A DNA stretch of 52,407 nucleotides from Candidatus Woesearchaeota archaeon. Its GTDB lineage: Archaea; Nanobdellota; Nanobdellia; Woesearchaeales; GW2011-AR4. The translations under genes were made by a program, and so were the position numbers. Location of the stretch: the NCBI GenBank assembly GCA_016185755.1, contig JACPMX010000014.1, positions 181,868-234,274 of the forward strand. Reading direction: 5' to 3'. Below the pieces are notes generated by a model that was given only the letters and a program-made list of their open reading frames with translations, was not told the DNA's origin and did not search any database. Positions within the stretch are counted from its first letter, which is position 1. Every line of letters begins with the position of its first letter. Below, one piece after another: positions 24,005-31,959 of the stretch.

Positions 24005-24982
24005 ATGGACAGCGAATCTGAATTGCTCGAGAAAGTAATAATGTTTTTGGCAGTGCTGGTCGGCGCTATCTTGATTTTCAACCAATACAGGTTCTCCAGG
24101 ATTTCCCAGAGCTATTGGAACTATTTGGCAGCTGCGTTAATCCTTGCATTGGCTGCTCTGGTAATCTTCCTTTTTGCTTCCAGGCCTGCAGCGCACAAGC
24201 ATGCTGAAATGCGCCAATTGCATCAAGGGCAAGAGCCTAAGCCATTCACTTTTATGGAAAAAATAAGCTATGGAATGGTTGCTTTGGTTGCTGTCCTCAT
24301 ACTTTTCAATCAGATGCAGATTTCCCAGGCATCTGCGCTTGTCGGTTTTGATTCAGGCTTGAAATTAAGCACAGCCTCAACAAAGCAGCCTGTTGCATTG
24401 ACAGGAGACCCAACCCAGGATGCAATAGCCGTTGTAATCCCTAGAGGCACCCCATTTTACGGGGAAGCATTTGGAATTTCATTTGACGACCCGATCAGAA
24501 GCCTTGAAATCATTGCGCAGCTTGACCCGTCATATGGAAGAAACAAGGTTCAGTTGTCGCAGGAAGAAAAGGAGCGGTACATAAAAATCGGCACCACTCC
24601 AACAATGGCATGCGAGTTCTGCTGCGGCACCACAACGCTTGTCTTCAAGGACGGCAGGCCTGCATGCGGATGCAAGCATTCATGGGCAATGAGGGGAGTT
24701 GCGGCTTATCTTATCAAGAATTACCCTGACTTGAGCGACGAGGAGATAATGAAAGAAATTGCAAAATGGAAATCATTGTTCTTCCCGAAGCAGATGATAC
24801 AGAAATACATCCAGGAAACCCAAACTGGCCAATACACTCCCGACATTGCGTCACTGCTCCTTGACGTTGACGAGGAAAAACTTAAGGAGATGAAGGCTGC
24901 AGTTGCTTCCCAAGGCAATGCACAGAATTCAAACACAGCTGCAGGCATTAATGAGCTGCCCTCAATGGTAGGCGGCTGCTGA
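24005..24982 (+). CDS. Membrane protein with CEFCC/CGC cluster and LPSMVGGC tail
   Basis: A 325-residue protein with three membrane helices (about residues 10-27, 40-58 and 89-105). The outer or soluble part has a Cys-His cluster Cys203-x2-Cys206-Cys207 and Cys221-x-Cys223-x-His225 (ACEFCCGTTT, ACGCKHSWAMRG), very likely a metal site. A helical region follows, then a low-complexity Asn/Ala linker and the last eight residues LPSMVGGC. The next protein ends with exactly the same octapeptide. I cannot name the family; the CxxCC...CGCxHS pattern recalls PCYCGC-type metal-binding domains. Confidence 0.75.
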   Translation: MDSESELLEKVIMFLAVLVGAILIFNQYRFSRISQSYWNYLAAALILALAALVIFLFASRPAAHKHAEMRQLHQGQEPKPFTFMEKISYGMVALVAVLILFNQMQISQASALVGFDSGLKLSTASTKQPVALTGDPTQDAIAVVIPRGTPFYGEAFGISFDDPIRSLEIIAQLDPSYGRNKVQLSQEEKERYIKIGTTPTMACEFCCGTTTLVFKDGRPACGCKHSWAMRGVAAYLIKNYPDLSDEEIMKEIAKWKSLFFPKQMIQKYIQETQTGQYTPDIASLLLDVDEEKLKEMKAAVASQGNAQNSNTAAGINELPSMVGGC

Positions 24983-25026
24983 TTGTATGCACAATATTTA
25001 TAAAAATAAAGAATTAGGAGGTTAAA

Positions 25027-25224
25027 ATGAACAGGAACGTTATTATTGTGATAGTGCTTGTTGTTTTGGTGCTCTTGACAGCAGTTCAGGCAATACAGCT
25101 AAACAGCCTCAAGACAAGCATAAGCACAGGCAAAGTGGCAGTTGGAAGTGCCTCGTCATCAAGCGGTGGCGCGTCAGTTCCATCAAGCATACAGGATCTG
25201 CCATCAATGGTCGGCGGATGTTAA
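25027..25224 (+). CDS. Small anchored protein ending LPSMVGGC
   Basis: A 65-residue protein: an N-terminal membrane helix (VIIVIVLVVLVLLTAVQAIQL), a Ser/Gly-rich linker and the tail QDLPSMVGGC. There is no lipobox, so the helix is probably an anchor with the tail outside. The tail duplicates that of the preceding protein. A GGAGG site lies just before the ATG. The design looks like a tether presenting a C-terminal cysteine, perhaps for metal transfer, disulfide exchange or lipid attachment. Confidence 0.75.
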   Translation: MNRNVIIVIVLVVLVLLTAVQAIQLNSLKTSISTGKVAVGSASSSSGGASVPSSIQDLPSMVGGC

Positions 25225-25243
25225 TTATGACGGGTGGTGAACT

Positions 25244-25447
25244 ATGAACGTAAAAACAGCTATAGTTGTATTGTTGGTTTTAAGCGCTTTTTTGGCTGGC
25301 TGCGCCTCTAATCAGGAAGGCTCAGGCTATGCGGGATATAACCAGCCTCAGCAGAACCAGTATGCTGGAGGTGGCTGCGGAGTTGCGCCAAATGCAGCTT
25401 ATGAAAGCACGCCGGTGGAAGAGATTAACTCTGCAGAACAGCTTTAG
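25244..25447 (+). CDS. Small lipoprotein with Gly-Cys segment
   Basis: A 67-residue protein with a signal peptide and lipobox FLAGC (Cys20). The mature part is Gln/Asn/Gly-rich and contains YAGGGCGVAPN, again a Gly-Gly-Cys element, then an acidic tail. It lies 19 bases after the LPSMVGGC mini-protein, with the ribosome site GGTGG in between, and 9 bases before a thioredoxin-like gene. A role as an anchored thiol in this cluster is inference. Confidence 0.7.
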   Translation: MNVKTAIVVLLVLSAFLAGCASNQEGSGYAGYNQPQQNQYAGGGCGVAPNAAYESTPVEEINSAEQL

Positions 25448-25456
25448 TTCTGAAAA

Positions 25457-25900
25457 ATGGACCTTACAAAGAGGGAAAAGCGCAGGCTTAGATTTGAAAG
25501 GCCAATCCACGAAGACAATGCGCCGCAAGAGCATAAGCAGGCTGAGCAAAAGCCAAAAAAATCAAAATATTATGCCTTTGCAGCGGTTATAGGAATTATA
25601 TTGATTGCAATAATAGCCTACTCCGTTTATTCAGGCACCAGGCCCGGCCCTTATGACAGCTTTGCAAAATGCCTTACAGAAAAAGGCGCTGTAATGTACG
25701 GCGCGATGGACTGGTGCAAATACACCCAGGGCCAAAAGGCCATGTTCGGAAGATCTTTCAGGCACATAGACTATCATGAATTTGATGAGCTGCCCGGGAT
25801 AAAAACAACGCCCACGTGGGTTATAAACGGCGAATGGCATGAAAATGTCCAGACATTCGACAAGCTGGCTGCGCTGACCGGGTGCAGGGTGCAGGGTTAA
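25457..25900 (+). CDS. Membrane-anchored thioredoxin-like protein, single-Cys site
   Basis: A 147-residue protein. A charged cytoplasmic N-terminus is followed by one membrane helix (residues about 38-58) and a thioredoxin-like domain. YGAMDWCKYTQGQKAMFG occupies the place of the usual YGAxWCPHCQxQK segment: Cys87 is kept but the resolving Cys is Thr90. The cis-Pro loop is KTTPTWVI. Other cysteines are Cys72 and Cys143. The fold resembles the thioredoxin domain fused to VKOR in many microbes. A monothiol exchange or isomerase role is possible. Confidence 0.8.
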   Translation: MDLTKREKRRLRFERPIHEDNAPQEHKQAEQKPKKSKYYAFAAVIGIILIAIIAYSVYSGTRPGPYDSFAKCLTEKGAVMYGAMDWCKYTQGQKAMFGRSFRHIDYHEFDELPGIKTTPTWVINGEWHENVQTFDKLAALTGCRVQG

Positions 25901-25901
25901 A

Positions 25902-27032
25902 ATGGATGAAAAAAGAGCAATTTCAAAAAGGCCTGATTTGGGGAATATTTTTATTGGAATTGCAATCGTGCTTGGAATAATCCTGTTAACCAATATATTT
26001 CTGGCATCAAGCATAAGCAGGGAAATCAAAAAAAGCGCGCAGGCTCTCCAGGAAAAATCAATGCCTGCAAAAATCGAGCTTACCCTGATAAAAAATTCCA
26101 AATGCCCTGATTGTTTTGACATATCGCCGGCAGTGGATTACGTAAATAGCTTGAACGCCAACATTACAAGGCAGGCAGAACTGCAGTTTGATTCGGCACA
26201 GGCAAAGGAGCTTATAGGCAGGTACGGAATTGAAAAAATCCCGGTTATTGTCATAACAGGCCAAATAGAAAAAATCAGCGCAGAAGGCATGGAAAAAAAG
26301 GAAAATGCCCTGCTGATAGCCTCAAACCCGCCTTACACAAATGCCCTGACTGGGGAAATAGAAGGAAGGGTAATTCTTTATCATTTGAAGGACATGTCAT
26401 GCAAAAAGTGCAGCAACCTGACGCCTTTGATAAGCCAGATAAAATTGGCCGGGGTCGGCATTTATGACGAAAAGGAGATTGATTCAGGCAGCGCAGAGGG
26501 CAGGGGATTGTCCAGCAAATACAAGATTGGCTTTGCCCCGGCAATAATATTGTCAGAAGATGCTGCTGTGTATGAGATAGTGCAGCAGGCATGGCCGGGA
26601 ATCGGAACAAAAGAAAGCGACGGCTCTTATGTTATGAGGGTTCCAAACCCACCATTTGTCAACCTTACAACAGGCAAATTAAGGGGACTGGTTAATGTTG
26701 TATACCTGGCAGATAAAGGCTGCGCAGAATGCTATGACGTAAGCCAGCACAAGGAGATACTCTCAAGCTCATTCGGGCTGAAGCCGGAAAAAGAGGAGAC
26801 GCTTGACATAAGCGATGCAAGGGGAAAAGAGCTTTTGTCAAAGTACAACATCACAAAAGTGCCTGCAGTCATATTGTCTGATGAAATCAGCGTTTATCCC
26901 GGAGCTCCGGCGCTAAAGGAATTTTTCTCTGTTGAGAAAGACGGCTATTACGTTTTTAGAAACCAGGTTGTAGGGGCATACAAGGACCTGTCAGCAAATA
27001 AAGTTGTGCAGCTGCAGCAGGCCGGACAATGA
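25902..27032 (+). CDS. Membrane-anchored protein with three thioredoxin-like CxxC domains
   Basis: A 376-residue protein with one N-terminal membrane helix (about residues 15-35). Three thioredoxin-fold units follow, each with an active site and cis-Pro loop: Cys68-PD-Cys71 with KIPVIVI, Cys167-KK-Cys170 with FAPAIIL, and Cys274-AE-Cys277 with KVPAVIL. A helix near 145-150 and 250-260 (PPYTNALTGE, PPFVNLTTGK) repeats between units, showing internal duplication. It probably acts outside as a multi-site thiol-disulfide relay fed by CcdA. It overlaps the next gene by 4 bases. Confidence 0.85.
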   Translation: MDEKRAISKRPDLGNIFIGIAIVLGIILLTNIFLASSISREIKKSAQALQEKSMPAKIELTLIKNSKCPDCFDISPAVDYVNSLNANITRQAELQFDSAQAKELIGRYGIEKIPVIVITGQIEKISAEGMEKKENALLIASNPPYTNALTGEIEGRVILYHLKDMSCKKCSNLTPLISQIKLAGVGIYDEKEIDSGSAEGRGLSSKYKIGFAPAIILSEDAAVYEIVQQAWPGIGTKESDGSYVMRVPNPPFVNLTTGKLRGLVNVVYLADKGCAECYDVSQHKEILSSSFGLKPEKEETLDISDARGKELLSKYNITKVPAVILSDEISVYPGAPALKEFFSVEKDGYYVFRNQVVGAYKDLSANKVVQLQQAGQ

Positions 27033-27592
27033 GAAAAAAAGACCTGTTTTTTTACATTGTCATTTTGTTTCTTGTAGTCATGTTTCTGTGGCAGTGGCTC
27101 TCGAAAGGAAACCTGGTGAGGCAGTTAGATGAAATGCATAAAGATGTCATGGACTTGCACCTGCTCAGCGGCATAGGCCCTTTGAGGTCAGCCCATGATC
27201 ATGCAGATGTTAAGGTGTACATCAACGGCCAGGCAATGGATTTCTCCCAAAGAAAATACCAGCTTACAGCAAGATTCATACATTTCGAGGATGGAATTGG
27301 GGATGTTATCCATGTTCATGCAACCGGCTTGACAGTGGGGCATTTGTTTAAATCACTGGGCATGGACTTCAGCAATAACTGCATCGCTGTTGAAGGGCAA
27401 AGCAACTGCAATGAAGAAGATAAAAAATTAAAATTCTATGTCAACGGCCAGAAAAGCAATGAATTTGACAGCAGAGTTATAAAAGACCTGGACAAGTACC
27501 TGATTTCTTACGGCAATGAGAACGATGCAGAAATACAGAAGCAATTGGATTCTATAACCAATTTGGCCCCTAAATACAGCTTGCAAAAATGA
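27029..27592 (+). CDS. Membrane-anchored protein with His-rich extracellular domain (2)
   Basis: A 187-residue protein with one N-terminal membrane helix (about residues 6-24). The outer domain has SAHDHADVKVYINGQ, RFIHFEDGIGDVIHVHATGLTVGHLFKSLGMDFSNNC and KLKFYVNGQ. The order HxH, IHVH/IHVEG, a Cys-containing loop and xFYVNG matches the protein at 16574-17320, so they share one domain. It is the last gene of the thiol cluster and overlaps the triple thioredoxin gene by 4 bases. The His residues suggest copper or another metal. Confidence 0.75.
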   Translation: MRKKDLFFYIVILFLVVMFLWQWLSKGNLVRQLDEMHKDVMDLHLLSGIGPLRSAHDHADVKVYINGQAMDFSQRKYQLTARFIHFEDGIGDVIHVHATGLTVGHLFKSLGMDFSNNCIAVEGQSNCNEEDKKLKFYVNGQKSNEFDSRVIKDLDKYLISYGNENDAEIQKQLDSITNLAPKYSLQK

Positions 27593-27701
27593 TTTCTATT
27601 CGTACTTATAAAATAAAATTTGCCTTACGAAAGTACAATCGGAAGGCAAAGCAGCCATTCAAGTTCATCAAAATCCTAAAATCAAAACCTTTAAATAGTA
27701 C

Positions 27702-27735
27702 TTAGCTAATGTAAACTATATTCTGGAATAGCTAA
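27702..27735 (+). promoter_or_regulatory. Inverted repeat TTAGCTA-N20-TAGCTAA
   Basis: TTAGCTA at 27702-27708 and its complement TAGCTAA at 27729-27735 lie just after a TATA-like run (CTTTAAATAGT, 27689-27699) and before the TTG start of a winged-helix gene. The placement over the start of transcription fits an autoregulatory operator. Confidence 0.4.
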
Positions 27736-27751
27736 ATAGGGGGTTAATAAG

Positions 27752-28027
27752 TTGCCGAATAACAATAAAGAGATATTCAATGTGTTTTTTCGCGAGAAGC
27801 CTGCCATGATGCTCGTTGAGCTCAAGAATGCAAAGAACGAGGTTTATGCTTCTTCAATAGCAAAGACAGTTGACTGCACTTATTCTCATGTTGTAAAGAT
27901 TCTGCAGGAGATGCAGAAAGCCGGCCTTATAAATTTTGAGAAGCAGGGAAGGCTAAAGCTTCTTACTTTGACCAAAACCGGCCAGGAAGTTGCCGACAAG
28001 ATAGACGGGATTAGGACTTTGCTGTGA
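27752..28027 (+). CDS. Winged-helix transcriptional regulator
   Basis: A 91-residue protein read from a TTG that follows GGGGGTT. The winged-helix core is IFNVFFREKPAMMLVEL, NEVYASSIAKTVDCTYSHVVKILQEMQKAGLINFEKQGRLKLLTLTKTGQEVADKI, the typical MarR/ArsR-like archaeal form. It is convergent with another winged-helix gene, with only a zero-base gap between the two stops. An inverted repeat lies just upstream. It could regulate itself or the thiol cluster before it. Confidence 0.85.
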   Translation: MPNNNKEIFNVFFREKPAMMLVELKNAKNEVYASSIAKTVDCTYSHVVKILQEMQKAGLINFEKQGRLKLLTLTKTGQEVADKIDGIRTLL

Positions 28028-28357
28028 TTATACTTCAACCTTCAATTTCTTCTCATCAATTTCTTCCTGCATCAGTTTCTTTGAAATATCCTTATCCAAT
28101 TCAATCAATTTTTTGACAACTGGGCTTGTAGCATTTAATTTATACAATTCTGCCCTTCCAATCCTTCTTGTTTTTGTCACAATGCCTAGTTTGACTAGCT
28201 CTTTCCAAAAGCCATGCAGTGTGCTCCATCCTACATCTGAATTTTTGGCTATGTCTGTCATGCTGTAGTCAAACTCCCTGTTGTCCAGAAAAAAGTCTAT
28301 TACTTTGACTATTGGGGACTCTCCAAATATCAGCCTGAAAGATGATTTGTACTCCAT
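28028..28357 (-). CDS. Winged-helix transcriptional regulator
   Basis: A 109-residue protein: FRLIFGESPIVKVIDFFLDNREFDYSMTDIAKNSDVGWSTLHGFWKELVKLGIVTKTRRIGRAELYKLNATSPVVKKLIELD is a standard archaeal winged helix with a C-terminal dimer helix. The start pairs with a TTATTTATATAC promoter on the minus strand. It faces the small winged-helix gene at 28458 divergently and touches the one at 27752 tail to tail. Confidence 0.85.
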   Translation of the reverse strand: MEYKSSFRLIFGESPIVKVIDFFLDNREFDYSMTDIAKNSDVGWSTLHGFWKELVKLGIVTKTRRIGRAELYKLNATSPVVKKLIELDKDISKKLMQEEIDEKKLKVEV

Positions 28358-28457
28358 ACACCTATTAAAACATAACTTATTTATATACTTTTTGGTTAAT
28401 TTGAACGTTCATTATGCTGAACAAAGCTATTAATATGAATTATAATTTCCAGACGTA

Positions 28458-28697
28458 ATGGACTTGAAAAAGATTATTCTAAGAAAGCTCTATAGGCACA
28501 GGATTATTGGAGGAAAACACACTGCAATAGAAAACTTAACAAAAAGCCTTCCAAAGCATATCGTTGGAGATGCGAAAGAAGCTGTTGATGAATTAATCAA
28601 GGAAAGGCTTATCCTTACAAAATCCACTTCTTATGGGTTGCAAGTCAGTTTGAACCCTGAGAAGATTGATGAGATTTCAAAGATTGTTGAAGGCTAA
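28458..28697 (+). CDS. Small winged-helix protein
   Basis: A 79-residue protein: MDLKKIILRKLYRHRIIGGKHTAIENLTKSLPKH, then an AKEAVDELIKERLILTKSTSYGLQVSLNPEKIDEI wing-like end. This pattern is common among small archaeal DNA-binding proteins. The gene is divergent from the regulator at 28028-28357; AATATGAATTATAA upstream may be its TATA element. Target unknown. Confidence 0.7.
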   Translation: MDLKKIILRKLYRHRIIGGKHTAIENLTKSLPKHIVGDAKEAVDELIKERLILTKSTSYGLQVSLNPEKIDEISKIVEG

Positions 28698-28768
28698 AAT
28701 AACACGAATAAATTAGAAACCACTTTTAAATGAATAAATTTAAAAACCTTAAATTATTTCTAGATTGA

Positions 28769-29149
<381 letters not shown>

Positions 29150-29151
29150 AG

Positions 29152-30570
29152 TTACCCAATCTTCTCTTCAACCACATGCTTTCCGAGAATTTCCTTTGCA
29201 GCTTCTATGAACTTTGGCTCTTTGTCTGTAGGAATCACAGCCCCTGCAGCGTTTTGATGTCCTCCGGACTCTGAATTGCCTATGCCGCTGGTCATCTGCT
29301 CTATTATCTTGCGGAGGTCAAGCAGTCCGTTAACATTGTTAGTTGTCCTCAGTGAAATCTTTGTGCTTCCGTCAATTGCCTGCGCCATCGAGAGAATGAA
29401 TGTGTTGTTTGTCATCAGATTAGATTTGGACAAAATGGAGGCAAGGGTTCCTATCATTGTTGACATGACCTTGTCTTTTGCATTTATAATAACAAACTTG
29501 TTGCCCCAGAAGATGTCATCTGTGAACTTGTTTTCATTGTACCAGTTTAAAGCATTAACAATTTCTTTCTTGTAGTCAGCCAGGCTTCTTATTGCCTGCT
29601 GCTTTATTTTCTTGTCTCCCAAGCACGCACCTATCCCATAAGATGCCCTTCCAAGCCTGCCGCAGGCATTGAGCAAAGTTGCAAATTCCTTTGCATCTCT
29701 TGTGGGGCTTTCTTCCTCTTCATGGGGTAAAATGTAAATATTGCCGAGAACATCATCAGGATTGGCTTCATTAAGCCTTTTCATTATAATGCCTGTGATG
29801 AGCTTCTTCATTTCATCTTCATCAAGGTGGACTATCTTCTTCCACCCATTGCCGTTCTTGGGGTCTATGCCGACTTGGTAAAGAAATTGTATAGCTCCGG
29901 ACTCCGAGCCTGAAACTCCGGGAATATAAGGGTCTGTGCAGTACTCCAGCACCTTGTGCAAAGGCTTTGTCTGGGCCCCAAAAATCCTAAGCCCTTTGAT
30001 GACCTTGATTTTGTTCTTCTCAACAGCCACTTTCAGGATTTCGCCATTAAGCCTTAGGAAGCCATTCTGCTCCTGCAAATCCCCTATTGCCCCTATGATT
30101 GCTATATGGGCAAGCTCCTCCATGCCCTTGTCAACAGCGCACGCAAATTTGAACACAACCCCCGCCCCTGAAATCTCCTTTCCGCCGTCAATGCCGCAGG
30201 TGTGCGGATTGACAAATACTATTTCCCCGAAATCATCTGTCTCAGTGCTGTGATGGTCAAGAATGAACACTTTTTTGCCTTTCAGCATTTCCTTTATGCC
30301 GCTTAGGGCGCCTGAGCCTATGTCGGTGAAGATGAAGCAGTTGTAAGGCTCTGCTGCAAGCTGGCTTAACACAGCATTGTTCAGCTGCTGCACTGTTGAT
30401 ACGGAATGCCTCCTGTTGTCGTTGCTGAGAAGCTTGATCATGATGGCGCATGCGCTGATGCCGTCAGCATCCAGGTGGCTTACAAGCCTTATCACCTCTT
30501 TTTTGTCTATCGCCTTGAAGGCTTCAGCAGCATTCTTCAATTGCTCGTTGAACTTGTCGTAAGAATCCAT
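29152..30570 (-). CDS. DHH-family phosphoesterase (archaeal RecJ/Cdc45-like)
   Basis: A 472-residue DHH-DHHA1 protein. Motifs are SHLDADGISA (His32, Asp34, Asp36), FTDIGSG (Asp83), ILDHHS (105-108) and the C-terminal GGHQNAAGA of DHHA1. These bind two Mn2+ ions for cleavage of single-stranded nucleic acid. Archaeal members include GINS-associated nuclease, a replication factor, and RNA exonucleases; the sequence does not decide between them. All catalytic residues are present. It converges with the PII gene with 2 bases between the stops. Confidence 0.93.
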   Translation of the reverse strand: MDSYDKFNEQLKNAAEAFKAIDKKEVIRLVSHLDADGISACAIMIKLLSNDNRRHSVSTVQQLNNAVLSQLAAEPYNCFIFTDIGSGALSGIKEMLKGKKVFILDHHSTETDDFGEIVFVNPHTCGIDGGKEISGAGVVFKFACAVDKGMEELAHIAIIGAIGDLQEQNGFLRLNGEILKVAVEKNKIKVIKGLRIFGAQTKPLHKVLEYCTDPYIPGVSGSESGAIQFLYQVGIDPKNGNGWKKIVHLDEDEMKKLITGIIMKRLNEANPDDVLGNIYILPHEEEESPTRDAKEFATLLNACGRLGRASYGIGACLGDKKIKQQAIRSLADYKKEIVNALNWYNENKFTDDIFWGNKFVIINAKDKVMSTMIGTLASILSKSNLMTNNTFILSMAQAIDGSTKISLRTTNNVNGLLDLRKIIEQMTSGIGNSESGGHQNAAGAVIPTDKEPKFIEAAKEILGKHVVEEKIG

Positions 30571-30621
30571 TAAAGCACCATTTTATTCTAATTTTTATTT
30601 GAGCCTGCTTTTTATATCTTT

Positions 30622-31323
30622 TTATTTCCCGAACCTTCTCTCTCTTTTGCTGAATTCATCAATGCAGCCAATTAAGTCTTTTTTTGTGAATTCCGGCCAA
30701 AGCTTGTCAATGAAAATCCACTCACTATATACGCTCTGCCAGGTCAGGAAATTGCTTGTCCTTACTTCGCCGCCCGGCCTTATCACAATGTCCGGCTCGC
30801 TTTTAAGGTAAAGGTTTTGCGCTATCAAATTTTCATTGATTTTATCTATTTTTATTTTGTTTTTTTTAATTTTCAATGCAATTTTTTTCATAGCATCTGT
30901 TATCTCCTGCCTTCCGCCATAAGCCAAGGCAAAATTGACAGCAAGCTTTCTGTTTTTCTTTGTCTTTTCAGCAGCATCAAGCATTGCCTGCCTCATCTTT
31001 TCGGAGAACATTCCAATCCTCCCGATTACCTTAACCCTGACTTTGTCCTTGAAAACGCCCTTGCCGTCTTTTATCTTGCTGAACTCCTTCCAGAACAAGT
31101 TGAACAGGTAATCAACTTCCTTCTTCGCTCTTTTGAAATTCTCTGTCGAGAAGCAGTAAAGCGTAAGCTCCTTTATCCCAAGCTCGATGCACCAGCCAAA
31201 AAGATCTTCCAGCTTTCTTAAGCCATACTCATGCCCTTTCCACGGCTGCAAGCCGAGCTTTTTTGCATACCTTCTGTTGCCATCCAGAATTATTGCTATA
31301 TGCTTTGGAACCCTAGAAACCAT
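30622..31323 (-). CDS. uppS: Polyprenyl diphosphate synthase (cis-prenyltransferase)
   Basis: A 233-residue UppS. HIAIILDGNRRYAKKLG (residues 8-24) holds the catalytic Asp, followed by GHEYGLRKLEDLFGWCIELGIKELTLYCFSTENFKRAKKEV, and the C-terminal EPDIVIRPGGEVRTSNFLTWQSVYSEWIF, the classic UppS signature with small changes (RPGGE where RTGGE/GE is usual). It extends isoprenoid chains in the cis form to make the lipid carrier for glycosylation. It stands alone with its own promoter region. Confidence 0.95.
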   Translation of the reverse strand: MVSRVPKHIAIILDGNRRYAKKLGLQPWKGHEYGLRKLEDLFGWCIELGIKELTLYCFSTENFKRAKKEVDYLFNLFWKEFSKIKDGKGVFKDKVRVKVIGRIGMFSEKMRQAMLDAAEKTKKNRKLAVNFALAYGGRQEITDAMKKIALKIKKNKIKIDKINENLIAQNLYLKSEPDIVIRPGGEVRTSNFLTWQSVYSEWIFIDKLWPEFTKKDLIGCIDEFSKRERRFGK

Positions 31324-31365
31324 AGGTAAAAGAGATTTTACTGGCTTTAAATAGGTTTTGAAAGA

Positions 31366-31818
31366 TTAGTGTCCTCTACGTGTTGCTGTTAAAGATGGAA
31401 AATCATAACCAAAGGCCCTTTTTATCTCTTCTAGTTCTCTGTGAATTCTTTCGTTAGCTTCAGAAGGAAATCCACTAACAACCCTTATAGTTGGATTGTC
31501 TGGTGCATAAAGTAATTTAGTTTCTGGGGTAACTACCATTCCAATAAATTCTGGATTTGTCCTTAACTGTTCTTCATAGCTTCTTAGGTCTCCTTCAGAA
31601 AAATGAGTAGCAAACTGCTCACCAAATATCCTTATAGTGCCTTGGCTGTGAGTATGAAATTTCACAAATCCATAGTCTGGATTCCTCCTAAAAAATTCAT
31701 TTACTACATCCATTCTTTGGTCTTCTGCCCGAACATGACCCGGATTTCCCCTAGCCGTCATATAAATTGCTTCAATAGGGCAATACCTTCCTTGTGGCCT
31801 GTAAAGCAAAATCTTCAT
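31366..31818 (-). CDS. JAMM/JAB-motif metalloprotease-like protein
   Basis: A 150-residue protein. Glu16 (PIEAIYM), His55-x-His57 (FHTHSQGT) and Ser74-x2-Asp77 (FSEGD) form the zinc-binding JAMM set, followed by GMVVTPETKLLYAP as in MPN domains. The gap between HxH and SxxD is 16 residues rather than the usual 7-9, so an insertion lies near the active site. JAMM proteins cleave isopeptide or ubiquitin-like linkages. No ubiquitin-like protein is seen beside it. A short overlapping frame lies upstream. Confidence 0.75.
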   Translation of the reverse strand: MKILLYRPQGRYCPIEAIYMTARGNPGHVRAEDQRMDVVNEFFRRNPDYGFVKFHTHSQGTIRIFGEQFATHFSEGDLRSYEEQLRTNPEFIGMVVTPETKLLYAPDNPTIRVVSGFPSEANERIHRELEEIKRAFGYDFPSLTATRRGH

Positions 31819-31894
31819 TAACTTCCTGAGTAAGTTCTGCTAAATCATCCAGAGTACGGTCAAATTGCCTTACTAGCAACACTTGTCGCGGCAT
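31772..31894 (-). CDS. Possible 40-residue leader gene overlapping the JAMM gene
   Basis: A frame of 40 codons starting MPRQVLLVRQFDRTLDDLAE overlaps the start of the JAMM gene by 47 bases in another frame. It has a reasonable acidic composition, but no clear ribosome site. It would allow translational coupling to the JAMM gene. Treat as possible only. Confidence 0.3.
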   Translation of the reverse strand: MPRQVLLVRQFDRTLDDLAELTQEVNEDFALQATRKVLPY

Positions 31895-31959
31895 ATGCCA
31901 ATAGCCATTACTTGTGTATTTAAACCTTTCTATTTATAACTACATAATAGTAGTAAAAT

